A DNA stretch of 64,000 bases, from positions 6,262,001 to 6,326,000 of the forward strand of contig NC_051117.1 in assembly GCF_014839805.1 (NCBI RefSeq), in the 5' to 3' direction. Within the stretch, counting starts at the first letter, position 1; the number at the start of each line of letters is the position of its first letter. Positions 46,555-60,706 of the stretch are shown piece after piece. The translations under genes were made by a program, and so were the position numbers. Under the pieces are notes generated by a model, which was not told the DNA's origin, did not search any database, and saw only the letters and a list, made by a program, of their open reading frames with translations. The DNA comes from Manduca sexta (Eukaryota; Arthropoda; Insecta; Lepidoptera; Sphingidae).

Positions 46555-49500
46555 AATTATTGTTTGTAATCTTGGAAGTGAGCTCAAATGTAAACAATAA
46601 ATTTGTACATATATTATTAATAAAACCGAAGGAAGTTGAAACAATGCAACAAATCTAAATATATTTCAAATAGATATTTAATAAACTATGCAGTCACAGT
46701 CGGAATTTTCGTCAAATAAATATTTTCAAAATTTTCCTAACTTTCGTATAGTCACTATCTATATAGTTAATCATAGTTAAAATAATCTTAAAGTGGCAAA
46801 ATTACTTGCTAGATATTTTTATCTATACTCCTTAATTTCTTTATTCAACTGTACATCAGTTTTCGTAAAGAATTCTCTCTCACGCCAAAAACGTCCTGAT
46901 AAAATCTTAAAAGCAAATTGCAGGCGAAATCCTCATATGTATGTACTTAATCACTGTCACATACCATCATTACAGAGATCTCATCATCTCATTAAGATTT
47001 GTATTTTTAGATTTTGTAGAATTTTTACCGAAATCTAGACATACAGATATAGGAAACATAGTTATACAAAATTGTTATTGAATTTAAAAAGGTTCATGGG
47101 CTGTAGATAAGATATTATTTGGTTTTGACAAAAATTGTATCTGTTTAATGAAATTCCAGTAAACCTATCTACATAAAAAAAGCAACTTTTACCAACGCCT
47201 TAAACAATTTATTTTATGAATGAGATTTTACCTTTAATAACACGTTGGAAATCCAATACGAGTACCTTATAACAATTGGTATAAAGATCAAAATCTCTGA
47301 ACACACATATATTTTTATCTCTGATTAATCGAATCACTTCGTTATTTGAATAGAAAATTTCACTCCCAACAGGAAACAACTAGTTCCCTCGAGACGATAA
47401 AGTTCTTATCTACAATAATGTATGCGTAAGTACATAATATAAAGTTAGAACGAACTTAATTATGAAATAAAACCGTGGTCAGAATATTTGTCGTCCGATA
47501 TGTTGCGCCGATTGTCTTGAAGTTTGACAATGATGCCTTGCATTGGTAATTTGGTTTTCGTTTGGTTATAGACGTTATGGGTGGCTTTGGTTCCAAATGT
47601 ATTTAAATCGTGTACGCTAAAGGAAATTTAAATTGTTTAGTGAAGTGATCAATAATACTATGTCAAGTTTACAATGTATGCCTTAGATGGATTACTTGTT
47701 GCAAAACAGAAGCTAGATAGCTTTTACTGAGAGCTAGAAAAATATTCAAAGAATGAAGCAACGCCTAAATTCAAAGGCGCCGCGACTATAACACAAGTCC
47801 AAGGTCCATTCAAGGATTATTTCACCATTCACCTTAGTATTATGAAGAAACTAGGACCCCGATAGAATATAAATCATGCGCCCATAGTTTCATCTATCCA
47901 CTAACTTTAGGATCAATTTAACTTGACACGATGCGAAATTGATGATTTATTATGTTCGCGATGAAGTTTTTGCTAGCTCGGTTAATATTGTCGATAAGAA
48001 CAATGTATAGAGAAATTACTTAATTATATCTTACATCTTTATTGAAAAAGTTTCATCTTAATTCGTTTGATATAATGAAAATATTGAAGTCTCGTATCCT
48101 GTGAGTTGAAAAATATTATTTGTCATTCCAATACCCCGTCTTTTAACGTGCAACGTTAAAAAGCACAAAAAACATAAGTTCATAATTTACCTTGAATCTA
48201 ATGATGCTCCTTCAACAACTTGTAACTTGAGTACATAGGAAAATGCCATGACACTGTACAAAACTCCAAGAGTAGCAAAAAATGTGATATCGTTAGAACA
48301 AAAAACAAACAAAACCTAACTTTATTAGTCATCGTAATTCTCTGTGTTTAATATTATCGAATTACCGTTGATTCATAACACTATGAAAATAATTAAAAAG
48401 CTATAAATTTCAATCAAATTATACGTTTAGTAGTACTGGATCCCGCCCACTACGATACCGATATAGGCAAATAAAATTATTATAAAGTATTAGATCATTC
48501 ACGCAAACAAGATCTTGTAGAGATTGACGTGGGTTTATCGATTAAAAATTATATCGATTCTAGTCGATTCGCAAGGCAATGGTATCGATAATCGTCGGCG
48601 CTGGCATTCATTAGGCGTTACACAATGCAAACATTATGTATGTAGATGAGTATTGTGACGTGCTCTGTGCCTTTATGTATGATTTATATCGTAATGCAGG
48701 TCATATGCACAAGTAATGCTTCCTCTATGGCACTTTTCTTGTAATATCCTCACACTCCCTGATAAATTATGTACATATTTGATAATATACAATGATTTTG
48801 AGTTGTTGGAGTGTATTGTATTGCATAGTGTTTTTTCCTTCTTTTTGTCAGCGATACTTTACCAGCATCCTTTTGAATCTCGATAAGTTAAATCAATTGT
48901 AAATTTTATCGTCTCTATACTACACTAGACTTTGGCATTGCATAGTGTATTGCATCACAAATATTCAAATAAACTAGGATAGTATGGACGGCTTACGCGA
49001 TTTTATTACTTTAAGAAATTGGGATATTTTTACAACATTCATCATTTGTTTTGAGCAAGTCACGGGAAAGATAGAATGCAGCTTATTTACCTTACAATAT
49101 TTGTAAGTGCTATACGTGGAAGAGGCAATGATATCTATTACCATTTATGGGTATTGTTCCTCCTTTTATGGGTCAAACGTCTTACATTTGAAAGTCTGCA
49201 ATTAGATTATATTATTGTTTGTTGTATAAGTATATAGACCGAGTATATTTTTCTAAATAATTGCTGTATAATTATTTTCTATAAAGTTGTATTTTCATAT
49301 AAAACTATTTTCAATAAATGTCTTTGATGCAGATCAAACAGATCATAGTTCGTCATTAGGTCGTTATCCTTCCAAAGTTCCGGCGACAACTCGTTCCTTA
49401 ATGTTTCCTATCTTCTTGGCAAATAACGGAACCGCTATGAACATTTCCGAATCATATAACAACACTAATATCTCAAATCGATTATGGATATTGCGGAATC

Positions 49501-52500
49501 GAATTCTTTATATTTCCTACATGTTCTAAGATACAGATTATATCAAGTAACAACGTCCGGGAGATATAAAATATGAATCATTGGTGCAACAGGGATCAGT
49601 CGGTGTGGAAGGAAACGTTTCCAGATACGAAGCTAACGAGGATACACAAACTGCATTAGCCAATGATGCTGTATCTGCGACCATGGAGAAGCCACATTAA
49701 AAAAGAAGAGGAGAAGGAGGTGTAGTTTTGTTCAATTATCGATGAGACGAAGGGTTATTTCAACATATGTCATGAAATTTTGATCTGATTTTACTGGACT
49801 CAGGCGGACGTTTCTAATAATTACACCAATCATCACTCCCTAAATTATAATCTCTAGTTAGTAACAGTGAAGTTATACCCAGTACTCTTAAAAATAGAAA
49901 ACAATAGCTTATAGTTGACAAAAGCACTACGTTTTTCTGCTGTGGTTACTTTCGACACCGTACCTTAAATGTAGAAGTGAAATACACTACATAATTACAT
50001 CGCAGAGATTAAAACCAAATAAAAAATAATGAAAATATGTGATTAGTTCCAGATTATACTGTTAGGACATTAATTCTACGACTCCGTCAGACATCAAATG
50101 TACAATCAATTTAATATGCACATGATTGATATCAGGATGCGAGTTATCTGCTCGCGAAATCTCGATATGTATGGATAAAAACGTGCATTAAAGCCAATAT
50201 AGAGGTTACATTATAATAAGATGAAAAAGAATCAAAATGCAATGTTTAATGGTAATCTACATGAATTTAAAAGGTAAGAGTCTAAAGGTGATGGTGTTAG
50301 GTCTAAAGATGAGTCAAAACGTGTCTAAAAAGGAGTCCCAAATATAATAACATACAATTAATAACTGATATAAAAAGTACTATATGGATAATAGATAACA
50401 TAGGTTTTGAAAACGCAAATAAACTTTATGACAACTTAAAACTGCCATATAATACTTTTCTTTCTCCACAGAAAACAATAACTTTAACAAAATGTAGACA
50501 AGTACGAACGTCTGCAAACGGTTCCACAAATAGGGTGTAGGGCACTAACCAGACGTTTAAACAGTAAAACACCATTCTCAATATCTCCGCTTGGTGTAAT
50601 GGGATCCTGTTTAGGTATGGTTTTTATGGGCCTCTTTACGATTTTGCTTGGTGAAACCATCTTGGGTGTGGCCCGTTTTGATCTTTCGAAATCTTGGGAT
50701 TTTCGATCATGGGATTTTTAGGTTTACAATTGTAGAAAATTTCTGTGAATTGGTCTTTTAAGCATCATGTCAAGTAGTAAATATTGCTGTACCATTTGTA
50801 CAACCGATGTTTTAATCATTTCCACCGTCTGTATACAAATTTGTCTTGTTTCTTATATTTACGGTGTACAATAAAGTTATAGGTAATAAATAAAAATAAA
50901 TAAATAATTTCAGGAAAACTATTATCAAAAGCGAAGCATTCTGATTTTTAGGGCTTAACAGTCTTATCATGTAGAAAAATATCAAAAGGAAAACGCGAAA
51001 AAATATCATAGATAGACATTATTATGTTAAAATTATTGTTGTAATTTCTCTTTCCAGGAAAATAATTATAGTAAATCAAAATATTTTTAAAAAAACCTAC
51101 ATTATTTAAATTGGACACATTAAAAAGATCGTTATCGTGTACTTAATAAGATACAGAATAGACTATTAAGTTGTTAAATTTCCCACAGCTGAAGCAACTT
51201 CTGAACGCAAACATTAAGTTGAAATGTTTTATTTAAATTGGCTCTTTTACGACATTTTTACAGGTTTAATGTGTTACGTATTTGTCCAGCTCTTAAGACC
51301 GTCGCTACGAAGTGGTGGCGCGGATTCGATTTTTACTTTAACATAAGTGTCAGACGCTTTGTTACTTAAGTTAATGGCAAACTATTTAATAACTTGACAC
51401 TTGTAGCGAAACCATAGAACTACTTAGTTTTTTTTTGTCCTTTACAGTTATCTCTTACAGTTTAACAAGGTAAGTTAGTGTTCAAGACTGAATTTGAAAG
51501 CGGTTAACTCAAGTGCGCTGAAAGGTGGGCTGCAGTTTCTGCTTAAGGGCTAGCAGAGAATTACCCATCCAATACGTGGATCATAAGGTTCAAATTTTCA
51601 TAACAGTGCGTAGTAGTAATAACGTCATGTTTCAAGAATTACATGATAAGAAAGTCGTGGCATGGATTTAAGAAATCTGACTTTAGATTGACTTGGTATT
51701 GAAAATACTATAAGAATCAATAACAAGTTTTATCTATCATGCTTAAAGTTATCATATTATAAGATTTAAAAATAAAATTTATAAAATCTGTTTGTTTTAA
51801 ATGCAAAATTATTCACATTTATATATAACATTGCAATCTCGATTTTATCGTTCTCCGTGTTATTTATCGATTTGAATGTATAGGTATTTTCCATACCAAC
51901 AAAATTCTTATTGATAATATACTGATAAGCTTTTATCTTTACGATCAGCACAAGATCGCTATCATCATTATCGTTTATTTTCTGTTTACTTTCCACACTT
52001 TACTCGCAATAGCAATGAATTTTTGTAATCTATTCCGGATTTGGCCGAAGTAGTCAGAATTAGTTTAGTAAAAAACTGACGCAGAAAATACACAGCAAGT
52101 GACGAATTTCTACATCTTTTTAAATAACAATTAGTATATTATAGTGATTAACTAATATGACTGAAAATATGATTAATTTCACAAATATATCCAATGAAAC
52201 TCATTTAACTAAATTTGGGCCAAAAGCCGCGAAATTTATTTACACCGATGGCCGAAACCACATATTAAGTACACACAATCAATTAAATGATTATAACACG
52301 ATTATCTCGACATTACTGAATGATATTGTAAAATTTCCTGTTAATCAGTATCAGATATCTGAGAGTAATATAAAAATTATTAAATTACGGTAATTAGTTA
52401 TTACCGATGGAAACGATATGAATTATAAGATTTGCAAAAATAAAATTAATTATATTCATAGCTAATTCCTTACTGATAAACTTAAAATTTAATTTCATTA

Positions 52501-53244
52501 AGGTCATCATTTTTTATTTAAATAATGACCGCCTGTACATTTCTTTCCTAGTTATTTTAAATCCATCCAAAGGTTGGAAGAAATCGCCGATAGATAAGAC
52601 CGCCATTTGTACTTCCTGTTATTTCATTATCGCTGTTGTATATTTACTTTTCTGTACGATTTGATGAACAATAAAGATTTTAAATAAATAAATAATTTAA
52701 TTCCTAAAATCAAAAAACATTTAACACAGTGAAGTATAAAAAATATCAACATTAAATCTACAACCTAGGCTAAAAGGTCAACACAATTTTAATTCATTTA
52801 AATACATCAAATGGTGAGAAAATATGAAGCTGCATCAGTGGCCGTGTGTAAATTAAGATCCGGTATTTTCACTATATATTTTAATGAGATGGGCGCCAAG
52901 ATACCTGTAAAGAAGTTTATAGACTTTATTGTTAATCGGTATGTCGATAGTGGACTAGAACAAATTGAACTTTACGTAGAATGTTGTTTTTGTTGTAATT
53001 ATGTTTTTGTGTGGATGATGTATGTTCAATCTTAGATTTAGTTGTTGAAACTAGAATGTCGGCGGAGAGATGATTACCCCTCAGCAATCGACAATATTAT
53101 TATTATTATAATTCTTTATTTCAGACAACACAGATCCGTAGTGTTAGTAAAATAATTAGGACCGTAATTATTTTATTCTGTAAAATGTAGAGGATGAGCG
53201 AGAATAAACAGTTCTTACAAAATTTAATAATTAATAATTTTATT
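46555..53244. other. long stretch without recognised gene
   Basis: AT-rich. Frames at 46793, 49287, 52157 and 52811 (plus) and 50812 and 51766 (minus) are 65 to 81 codons, K/N/I/Y-rich and without recognisable motifs. ATCGAT motifs cluster at 48530..48600. 49560..49730 is slightly GC-richer and may be a decayed repeat, unidentified. A (GTCTAAA)-type triplet recurs at 50280..50330. Confidence 0.4.
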
Positions 53245-53375
53245 ATGCCGTTGGAAGTCGGTCTGTTGGAACCATAGGCTGATCCTGGAACGCGTCACAC
53301 TTACCTGGACCATTATCACGGATTTTAACACCTTGTATACGGTGGTTGCTATCCGGGCGGATATAAAATATTATA
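53245..53375 (-). repeat. family A interspersed repeat, copy 5 (partial)
   Basis: On the minus strand: TATATCCGCCCGGATAGCAA, CCACCGTATACAAGGTGTTA, AAATCCGTGATAATGGTCCA, GTGTGACGCGTTCCAGGATC, CAGCCTATGGTTCCAACAGA. The 3' part (CATTCTATTGG onward) is missing. Confidence 0.75.
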
Positions 53376-54058
53376 ATCCTTACCAGCGTACGTCAAAATT
53401 GGGTCTCTTCGGCCAGTATGAATATATCAAAGATAAATGTAATTTTAGCGCTAAAAAAAGAAGAATTTTACAGTTATTATATTTGTATTTCTTTTTTCTT
53501 TTATTTTGATTATATTATAAACATTTCTTATTAAGATGTACGTTTAGGTTTAAGTCTAGATATAAGTCTATATATGAGTTAATTATTGTATGTATTTACT
53601 ATAATACCCAGCCGCACAAAAAGTGAATACAAAACTGGCACCATAACATTAAAATTATCCCTTTTCAAGTATCAAAACGGTTCGCTGTACTTTGTTGAAG
53701 CAATTTACCACTATAACAATTTACAACTGGCAAGAATACTAGTGTCTGACGGTCGATGCATTAAGAGCGGTTAGCATGCAAATTATAATCAGGCTTGCGT
53801 CGGCTAACGCTGTCTATTTACGATTATTTGAACGGCCAGCGACGTGTAGACTTATAAGAGGAATCTTAGGCTTTTACATTATCCATATTGATGGAAATTT
53901 AATTGGTATTACTATTACTTTACACAATAAAAACTTGAGCTTAAAAGCGGCGATAGCTTTGTTAAGTTTAACGGACTTCCGAATGTCCGCAGATTCAAAA
54001 CTCAACCCCTGCTTTTCTTAAAATTGTGTGTATTCTTTGTGAATTATCGCTTCCTTTA
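53376..54058. other. sequence without recognised gene
   Basis: Two plus-strand frames (53586..53774, 53776..54021) lie back to back, but neither has a recognisable domain. The second ends just before the LINE tail at 54059. Confidence 0.3.
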
Positions 54059-54258
54059 ATGGTGAAGGAAAACATCGTGAGGAAACCTGCAGCACACCTG
54101 AGAAGTTCTCTATAGGAATTTTAGTCGTGTGTGGAGTCTACCAATCCGTACTAAGCCAGGGTGGTGGACTAAGGCCTAATTTCTTTCAGTAGTGGTGGAG
54201 GCCCGTGCCCAGCAGTGGGACAGTATATAATGCAGGGCTGATATTATTTATTATAATT
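54059..54258 (+). mobile_element. RTE-type LINE 3' tail, copy 2
   Basis: Reads GGTGAAGGAAAACATCGTGAG, GAAACCTGCAGCACACCTGA, GAGTCTACCAATCCGTACTA, GTGGTGGACTAAGGCCTAAT, GTGGAGGCCCGTGCCCAGCA, GTGGGACAGTATATAATGCA, GGGCTGATATTATTTATTAT. This is the fullest copy of this RTE-clade 3' end in the window. The CATCGTGAGGAAACCTGC part precedes the end in lepidopteran RTE elements. Coding region lost. Confidence 0.8.
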
Positions 54259-57200
54259 TGACACACGAGGTTACTGTCATGTGGGATGGTCTACAATTAT
54301 TGTCCTGGTTGTCGTTTCTCTCCATGAGTTAACCAAAGAGCCTCGACCAACATTTCCAGAAGTTCTAAATTGTCCATTGGGTCAAAGGCCTGATGCAGAA
54401 GTCAGTATTGCTGGACACGGCATGCATTGTGGATTCCTTAATTGAACCCCTAAACGCCGGTGGTTTGAGTCTTAAGCCCTGCCATCAAAGGTGAATTTTT
54501 TAATAGTTTAATATGCATTTATATTTTTAAGATACGTATAAAAATGACAGAATAAAAAGAAAATATGATATTGGATATTTTTCATTATTCCCATATTTCT
54601 TACCAAGGTTCTTATGGTACATCTGTCACTTCTCATAGCCTGAAGTTAGATACGAGATTACTATTAGGTTACCAAATTGTGAATACTTCTTTGCTTTATA
54701 CGGTAGGTTAATCCTAAATGAATGTTTTACAGGCATACTAAAAACCAGTTTCCTCCAACCTTGAAAGGTTATATCCAAACTGCCACTTCGGATAGCTAAT
54801 CTAATTAACCGTATGGACAGGCCTGATTCCCGTCAGCTCCGATCATTGTTAATCCGAAAATAAAAGCAACATCAATGTTGTTTTGTTTACAATATAGTGT
54901 CTTGCGCCTCTTTCTTCGGAGCTACAAGCGAAGGTAAATTAATTTCGTTATTTTAAGAATATAATTAAGACTGACATCGTGTTAATTTTAATTCTTATAG
55001 GTTGTGAAGTTATTTGAATGTTCGGTTAAAGTATGTATAAACCCCTATATGGATTATTTCTGTTTAACAAATGACATTTTTATGAATGAATGGTGGGTGG
55101 CTACCAATAATTAGGCTTTACCTACCATCTTCATTTACCTGTCCGCATGCCAATATAAAAAAATGTTGGTGCAATATGGTATCACTTACTTTTCAAATAA
55201 GTTGTACAGTCAAACAAAAGTAGAAATTCTAAATTTCAAATCGCCTTCAAACTTTTGTATCCTTATCAAGAATCGTTTTTTTCCTCACTCGTAATAAGTC
55301 TTTCATATGTCGGAGTCCGCCTAGGTAGGTAGTTAGGTAGGCATAGGTAGGTACCATCTTGGCCAGAATTATGTACTACAAAATAAGACCCTCCCATCAC
55401 CAATTTTAGCGTCCTCCACCTTCTTTACTCCAACTTAGCTTATAACGAAACTGATTAAACATAATTTGCTATAAATCGATTTGTGTGTTCAAACCATTTT
55501 GGAATCTCAGAATTCAGATATTAAGTAACCTTTGCCTTTCCTTTATGTCTGGCTTTGACAATCACACTAACAAACATGACATGTTAGTGTTAAAATTGGC
55601 ACTTATTATCAGTTGCTTATAGGGGTAAGATCTCGTGATCTTTTAAGCGTTCGCCAATGACTTATACATATTTGATGTGCCTTATTGACATGGCATTTTT
55701 GACTTAAGCTTCTGTAAATTAGAATTCGAAACTAAATTTACAGATTTATTTATAGAACGAAGTTAATTTAGAAGTCATGCACATGAAAATTTATTAGATT
55801 TGAGATGGAAAATTGTTAAAATTCTTTGTATGAATTAATTTCTAACACTAAAGAAATAATACTGACATCAAGGTTATATTCCCTAAGAACACTCATAGAT
55901 ATTCAAACAGCCACAAAGGTCAAATAATCTCCACATCCAAAAGAACAAAAACAAGTGTTATTTTTTTTAATAACTAAGCATTGACACAAAAATGCATCCA
56001 GTGTCGCGTTACAAATTTGTCGCATACCACGTTTCCTTATGCGTTACGATTGAAACAATACATTCTCGACCTTATTATTCAATACTAAAGTCTTTAATAA
56101 GTTAACCGCAAGATGGGTAGGCACCAGCCCCAATTTCATAAGAATACGGTAGCTGCCGTATCGCATTACAAGCTTGGATCACGTTCGAATGCGACAAATA
56201 TTATTTTAGTTCGACTAAGTGTCAGCAGAATTGGAAACTTCGTGGAAGCGATATACCTATCAAATTTTTCACGATAGTTAAAATTTTGCACGCACACGAG
56301 TCATGCGAAGCAATTTCGAGTGGAAAGGAGTTGATAATTTTTAATAACATACGTTAAAATCTGTAATTTCTTTTTTTATTGGCAAATCGAGAGAATTGTT
56401 ATGGTACAACAGAATTGTGACGACGATCGATTTAAATATCACTGTCAACGTGTTAGAAATTTTCCGTCTGGAATTCCAGATTCGAAATATTTTGATTTGG
56501 TATCATTTAATCACGTATGAAAAACACTGTCTCATTATTCATACGACTTATTTATAAAACACGTTATCATCTTATACCTAACTTGTACACAACGGAACAA
56601 TGGCAATACTTCTCAAAAGCTGCTAAAAATAAAATGTCTTGTCAATCGTATATCCTCAACATTCAAGGACAATTACAAACTTTAACGCGTTTAATTTTCA
56701 CCATTCTGCAATTGACTGACCATCAAGTTTAATATCAGAACGTAGACTCATAATCATCTCCCCCGCAGTCGAAGCATGACAGTCGTTGCGAATGATTTTA
56801 ATTTACATAGGTAAGCAGTGACGATGATTCAATTAGACACACAACGCCGCCGTCACGCTACGTGATCCAGGGCTGTCAGGCCAGGTTATAATATACCTGA
56901 AACTATATAAAATTGAGTTATATAAGACTCAAATTTCAAGTTAAGGTCTTTGAACAAAAACCCAATCTACGTGTCGACCAAGGTAAAGTTACCATTGGTA
57001 ACTAGAGAAGCCATAATTGTTAAGGAAGATATAGAACTTAAAGTTTAAATGAACTTTCAAGACAAAAATGTAGAAAAAACACAGGAAACATCGTCAAAAC
57101 GTCACCAGAAAACAAATTGCCACTATTGTAACAATTAAACATTTCTGTTAGAAGCAAATACGTCTCTTTTTTGTTAGTTACAATCCCTAATAGTTTTTGC

Positions 57201-58433
57201 ATCTAAAATTCTGGCAGCCCTAGGACACCGGTCCTGCACTGCAATGAAAATATTTATGTGATTACTAACCAGTGTTTCACGACTTCCAATTGTGCCATAA
57301 TCTCCGGGATCAAAGTCCTTAGATACAAATCGGTAGATATGATTGCAATTATATAAAGAGTTTTGTGCCGAGGATAGTCCGTTATACAAGTAATATATTT
57401 TTCTTTAAGAGTCTTATTTTTATCTGTGTTTTCATTAGAATGTATCTAAGACCAAATGAGAAAACTAATATGTTTGTTCTCTTGCAATACACCAATAGTT
57501 TTAGCTGTCCCAAAAGAGAAAACATCACATAAAACTCAAACCCCAACCGAACAATTAGCAAACATTTTTTCCTATAAATATTTTTTTCCAAAAACTTTTT
57601 TTGCTGACCATTCGTAATTTCTAAGCAAAAACTACCGCCCGGCGCGCTCGCTCGCACCACCTACCGGGTTCGGTTTGCACTGATACGCTTCAATACACAC
57701 ATACCACTTATGGCTGGTACATTTAGAGAGTATAGCATGATTTAATTGTTATCAAGCTTTGCACCACTTGCCAGGCTAGTTGAAAGCGATTTAATCAATT
57801 GATTGTACTGCTGTCAAAAATTTATGGTTTTTAACTTTTTGTGTGGGTTTTTGATACAATATTGGGACTGACTCCCTAAGGAGATAGTCGGCAGGCAGGC
57901 AGTAGTAAAAACTGAGCCAAAAGGTTACAACTACAAGTTCGAAAACCAAATAGGAGTTCACTTCAGAAACGTATCATTGTTCTAAATACTAGAAATTTAA
58001 ATAATACAGTTGTTCTTTCTATTTTCTGTGACTCATGCTACCATAATTGAAAGATGTACCATTTTTTACATATTTTAAGAACAAAAGGCAATAAATAATA
58101 AACATATAAATTTTAATGGTGTCCCATGAAACAATGGGTGCCATTTTCTCATTTTTTTGTTGTCTGTCCTTGTGGCCCGTTAGGTCAGGTAGATGGGTGT
58201 TGAATGGAAATCTTGTTTGAGATGCTCGTGGCAGATTCCTTGTTAAGTTACGAACGAGTTAATGATAATGAGAACTTTGTTTTTACATTGTGAGAATAAG
58301 TCTACCAAATCTTAATTCTGTATAATAAACGATTGTTAAAATATCTAGAATCAATTCTACGACCGCTTCCAAAACTCAAATGCGATCATTAAATATTGAT
58401 TGCTCGAATCTTAACAGCCAGTATAATGATTTT
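54259..58433. other. sequence without recognised gene
   Basis: A family B-like scrap with tandem TAGGTAGG words lies at 55313..55360 (GGAGTCCGCCTAGGTAGGTA). Slightly GC-richer unidentified stretches lie at 54280..54480 and 54740..54850. GATCAAAG, a TCF-type site, lies at 57308..57315. Small frames at 56517, 57174 and 57382 show no domain. Confidence 0.4.
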
Positions 58434-58550
58434 TTTAAGTTTACGCGACTGTTAGACATTAAAATTAAATCTTATTTCGGATTTTATCGCGTTTTTTATA
58501 TTTTAATTTTCCCCCGACGTTGCGAAGACTTTGCAGCCTTTGTGTAAGAT
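58434..58550 (+). repeat. family D element, left half only
   Basis: Contains ACGCGACTGTTAGACATTAAA, CTTATTTCGGATTTTATCGCG, TTTATATTTTAATTTTCCCCC, GACGTTGCGAAGACTTTGCAG. It matches the left arm of the foldback element at 25446. It is bracketed by a 14-bp direct repeat AACAGCCAGTATAA (58413..58426 and 58557..58570), possibly a target-site duplication. A related TAACAGCCAGTAC lies at 63463. Confidence 0.6.
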
Positions 58551-58570
58551 AGATATAACAGCCAGTATAA

Positions 58571-59767
58571 GATTAAAGGAAGCAAATATCAAACGCGCAC
58601 TCCAATACACAAATAAAAAAACCATAACTGATATATACTGCAACACAAATGGACTCAAACATATGTCCGATTAATATTACAATTCCCACGAAGTTCGGCT
58701 AATTTATAGCACATTTGCTAGCGGCATCAAATCCGGTAGCGCCAATTACTCGTCACGCTCAGCTACAACCCTATCAAATTAAATACACCACAGACAACCC
58801 AAAAACAGACCAACATTGGGACTTTTTAAATTGGTAGTCGTAAAACGTTAAGCAGCCGCGCCTCGGGCGATCATTCCTTTTTGTTTTTCGACCCTTTGGC
58901 TGATAGTACTTAGGTCTTTTGAATTTCGTTTTTGATTAACGTTATTGGTTACTTTAAATATAGTCATTAGGGAATTGGAAAGAGAATAATTTGAAACACG
59001 GTTTTGAAACAAAGCATTGAATATTATCAGTAAGATTTTGCTTTGAACATTACCCCTAATTATTTTTGGTACTACTTTTATAATCTACTTTAATACACCG
59101 AAATAGGGTTGCATTTTTTTCATTAATAAAACTATCCAAAATACAGCGTCACTCGTATTAGCGCCCAAAGATGTTTAGAGTATCCTAGCACACCCGTAAT
59201 TTCCACTGATTCCATATCATAAAATTGTAAAAAAGTTAACAAACAAACAGTCAAAACATTTTTTTACCCACGGACTTACTCATCGTTAAACTACACGGTA
59301 AACTAAACCGTATCCCGCAATCCGAAAGTCGAATTTAGTTTACACAACAAATCTCCAAGTTAAAGACCGAGAACCGGTTAGATGCGCGTGAGCTCGTTGG
59401 GAAAAACGATTATTATTATTATACTTTAACCCTACAGTTGAAATATAAAGGCGTTGGATTTTGGTCGGATGAGAGCGCCTACGTAATTGGTTGAACGAAT
59501 CTTATTTTGGGCCAGCTGAAATCTGCGTGTTTGTTCTTTTGGGGATATTAAGCTGTTGGTATATTTAGTTTGCAATATTTCTTCCACAGTAGAAAAGCAA
59601 TAAGATCGGCATTGCAGTGCCAATGGAAACTTTGGCCTATAACTCTTAAGTTTCCACTGTGTTATGGTATACATATTCTGTTCAGATAAAGGCCATTTCT
59701 TTCATGACGCATTTAAAAATGCCACAGAATATACCCATTAACATTAATTCTGCGAATACCTTTTTTG
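58571..59767. other. sequence without recognised gene
   Basis: AT-rich; an 80-codon minus-strand frame at 59432..59674 has no recognised motif. Confidence 0.35.
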
Positions 59768-60008
59768 CTGGTGGTAGGACATATTTTATATCCGCCTGGA
59801 TAGCGACCGTATACAAGCTGTTAAAACCCGCCATAGTGGCCCATGTAAGTGTGATCTGTTTTAGAATCAGCCTGTATATATCCGGTTACAATAGGCCGGC
59901 ATAATTGTTTCGACTGCCCAGGGGTTATCATCTCTCGTCAGTCGACATTATATTGGACCCGACTCCACTTACCATCAGGTGCAGTGTGTTCACTTTGCCG
60001 TGCAAGTG
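59768..60008 (+). repeat. family A interspersed repeat, copy 6
   Basis: Full-length-looking copy: GCTGGTGGTAGGACATATTT, TATATCCGCCTGGATAGCGA, AAAACCCGCCATAGTGGCCC, AGAATCAGCCTGTATATATC, AATAGGCCGGCATAATTGTT, CATCTCTCGTCAGTCGACAT, CTCCACTTACCATCAGGTGC, GTGTTCACTTTGCCGTGCAA. The 81-codon ORF through it is incidental. Confidence 0.8.
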
Positions 60009-60465
60009 AATCTACCTATATTGGTCTATTGCGCACCACACGTGTTGTATTGCCACTCGCCTTCTTAGCATCCTTAATCTGAAGTCTAGTGGTCCAATAC
60101 TTGATCTTAAGCTCGATCTCAAGATATTTTCGTCTATTGTCCAATATACCAAACCACTTCTTATAACTAATGAATAGACCTACCTCTAATGTCCGTAACA
60201 TTAATTAGTGGCTACATTAATTAGTCTGTTTATTATGGTAATATGTTGCTAACAAGATTATGCGGGCATTTTAGGTCGAATTGTTATGTACAAATTTTCA
60301 ATATTTATATTCAATACGTTTTATTATTATTTTCATCGAGTGGAATTTTGTAGAACAACTATACAGGGTCATTTTGACATTGCGTTACTTAATTAAACCA
60401 CATACTTATCTACTTGGAAATAATATTTTACAATAAGTTACTTGATTTGTTGATGTAAAATTAAA
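60009..60465. other. sequence between repeats, nothing recognised
   Basis: AT-rich; the 61-codon minus-strand frame is not convincing. Confidence 0.35.
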
Positions 60466-60706
60466 AGTGTAAGTTTCGAACAAAATAAATATTAATAAAA
60501 AGTAATTTTAATTTTACGCGCCCTAATGTCTATACTACTATAAGAGAATTCGTCGCAGTGGCAACATCATACTTTCAGAAATACACTCACGCACACGCCA
60601 TATTCGCTTAAACTACAAAATGATCACAAAATCAGAAAACTAAAAACAGAATTTTTGGTGAAAATATTCGTTTTTAATGATTGATTTTTGGCACAATGTC
60701 AGAAAA
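60466..60706 (+). repeat. dispersed repeat family E, copy 2
   Basis: Colinear diverged counterpart of 4801..5012 (AAAAGTAATTTTAATTTTA, GTCGCAGTGGCAACATC, ACGCACACGCCATATTCG, TGATTTTTGGCACAATGTC). It has an extra AAACTAAAAACAGAATTTTT-type insertion in the middle. No coding potential. Confidence 0.6.

Noticed and set aside
59659..59904. 81-codon ORF MLWYTYSVQ...
   Set aside because: Runs into family A copy 6.
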